Assembly (NCBI RefSeq): GCF_008831285.2 | Contig: NC_045145.1 | Location: 15,516,040-15,580,039 of the forward strand | DNA from: Nymphaea colorata | Lineage: Eukaryota > Streptophyta > Magnoliopsida > Nymphaeales > Nymphaeaceae | Reading direction: 5' to 3' | Length of the DNA: 64,000 bases | Part shown: positions 62,332 to 64,000 of the stretch, in pieces | Layout: every line of letters starts with the position of its first letter | Numbering within the stretch: the stretch's first letter is position 1 | The notes under the pieces: generated by a model | Databases searched by the model: none | The model's input: only the letters and a program-made list of their open reading frames with translations | What the model was told of the DNA's origin: nothing | Program-made: the position numbers and the translations under genes

Positions 62332-64000
62332 GGTGTAAATGAAACTTTTAGGATTCATGTGATCTTCATTGGGCAAGTACCGGCTGCTTCCCCACCTTGT
62401 TGCACGCCATTAAAGAGTTTGTTGCTGAAGTCCACTAGGTCCTTACGAAGTTTCTACCTTTTGCTTGGTCAACGTTAGGGCCCTAGGCATTAGGCTCTCC
62501 CATCCACATCTCATTTATGGGGTAGAAGATAAAAGAAGAAAAAGAGGTACCATTCAACAACGGAAATTACAGCAACATGGCCTCTTCTTCGTCCCAGCCA
62601 CAACGCAGTCCTAGGCCGCTAGCTACTTCCTTGTGAACAAAATTTATTGTGGCCTTTGAAGATCTGCTCACCGTTTTCTTTAATTTGCTTTCAATGTGTG
62701 TCTTGCAGAAAGCTTCCGCCTGCCGGCCCACTGAAAAAAAAACTTTCCAGAAATGAGGCGTCGGCAGTCTACCAAGGTATTCAATCTAAAGTGACTAATG
62801 GTGTGTGATATTGAGTTTCTTTGCTTTTCTTTTGGTGCCAATTACAAAAGAATAAGGGAGCTGCTATTTGAAATCATTGACCTGGCTGACGATCGACGAA
62901 CCCTCTTTAATTAAAACAAGAAATTTTAAATAATGTTTAATTTTCTACCATAGAATCCCAAGAGATATGATCTTTTATAGTTTAGAGTTGTTTACAAAAA
63001 CCAATCGATGTGAACCGATTGTTCCATGAAGCGATTCCGTGCTGATCAATACGTTAATTCGATCAACTCAAGTTTGGCAGCAGATTTAAGTTTGTGGAGG
63101 CCAATTACTTGTCAGTACAGATTCATGTGACTGGAGGACTACTTTTAAAACCAAACTATTTGCCAACCCTTTTCCTTTTTTTGAAAAGTTACGTTTTGAC
63201 ATGACCAATATTTGTAACACTTTGTTCAGATTCAGATTTCACATTCATTGATAATTCTCGTATTTTGAAAGAGTATCATCACGATCACAGTTCCTTCACG
63301 ATTTTAGCCGTTTTGCCCAGAGTTTATAAACATCCCGATTAACCTTTGGAAGCAAGAAAGAGGAAGCCAAAGGCTAAAAGAAATCCGCACGCTGAGAGCA
63401 GCAAAATGAGCCCTGATGGATATATCACCTTACTGCATGGGTGCTTCTTAATTATAAAGAAGAGAGAAAAGAAGAAACGTATTTGAATTTATACGTCAAG
63501 CTGCCAGGATGGAGCATGAATCGATTAGCAGATAACGTTTCATGAGATTTCAGCTCCATTTTTTCTGCTTAATTTCTTCCACAATTTTTCAAATGAATGG
63601 AGACGATTCCCTGCCAAAATCCCAAGTCATCAGTTATTTGCTTTCCAAAGCGTTACATATAGTGTGTTCCCTTGACTTGTAGCTATAACGTCGATGGAAA
63701 TTCCCAATGCCAAACTACAGTACTGAACTCATCAGAACACTTCCGTGGGCATCTCTCCATGCTCCACGTCGTCTTGCTCCTCCTTCCATGCCTGCTTTCG
63801 AAGTTTTACGATAGCCGCTTAGTGTGTGGTAAGCTACTGATCAAAAATCAATGTGGGGTTTAAGCCAAGAAAATCAATCGCCACAGTTGCTCTGCCAGCC
63901 AGGTCTTCCTAGTGTAAACTCCAAACTTGGGTTCTTAAGGTTTAGAAGAGGCTCAGGTGAGTCTTTGAGAATCTCACTTCTCTCCTGCAACAGTAGATCA
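62332..64000. other. intergenic to window end, no gene recognised
   Basis: Open frames are short and lack domains. A 19-codon frame starts with a Ser-rich MASSSSQ at 62577 but ends quickly and has no visible splice continuation. Nothing at the right edge clearly belongs to a further gene. Confidence 0.4.

Overview
This is AT-rich nuclear DNA from a flowering plant. The evidence is spliced genes with GT-AG introns, plant-specific protein families, hAT- and Tourist-type miniature transposons, and many AT, CT and CA microsatellites. The species cannot be fixed from the sequence. All five recognisable genes lie on the + strand and look intact. No rRNA, confident tRNA, CRISPR, organellar, viral or autonomous transposase/reverse-transcriptase gene was seen.

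Layout. 1-16.8 kb has no recognisable protein gene but is rich in short mobile elements, including two Tourist-like MITEs, several hAT-like elements (two with 8-bp target duplications) and a possible SINE. 16.8-17.6 kb holds a one-exon C2H2 zinc-finger repressor (QALGGH finger, two EAR-type motifs). 17.6-24.7 kb is gene-poor. 24.7-30.9 kb holds a two-exon TITANIA/OBERON PHD-finger regulator with a 3.5-kb intron. 34.5-36.4 kb holds a three-exon chloroplast-targeted DUF760 protein of the 'UV-B-induced protein' family. 38.5-39.5 kb is a GC-rich, ACGT-element-bearing promoter leading into a four-exon group III xyloglucan endotransglucosylase/hydrolase at 39.5-41.4 kb. 41.4-49 kb is gene-poor and includes a 132-bp AT microsatellite and a textbook hAT MITE. 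49.2-59.5 kb holds a seven-exon ALKBH10B-like 2-oxoglutarate/Fe(II) RNA demethylase with a long leader and a 4.2-kb first intron carrying a probable 0.8-kb transposon. 59.5-64 kb is non-coding as far as can be seen.

The genes do not form a pathway. Three are gene-expression regulators (zinc finger, PHD reader, m6A-type demethylase), one acts in the chloroplast and one in the cell wall. I found no convincing undescribed multi-gene system. The most checkable oddities are the transposon families with target duplications, a stop codon embedded in a consensus splice donor in the TITANIA gene, an in-frame stop-free 90-nt intron in the XTH gene, an atypical iron-ligand stretch in the ALKBH10B-like protein, and a symmetric pair of bZIP-type sites upstream of XTH.
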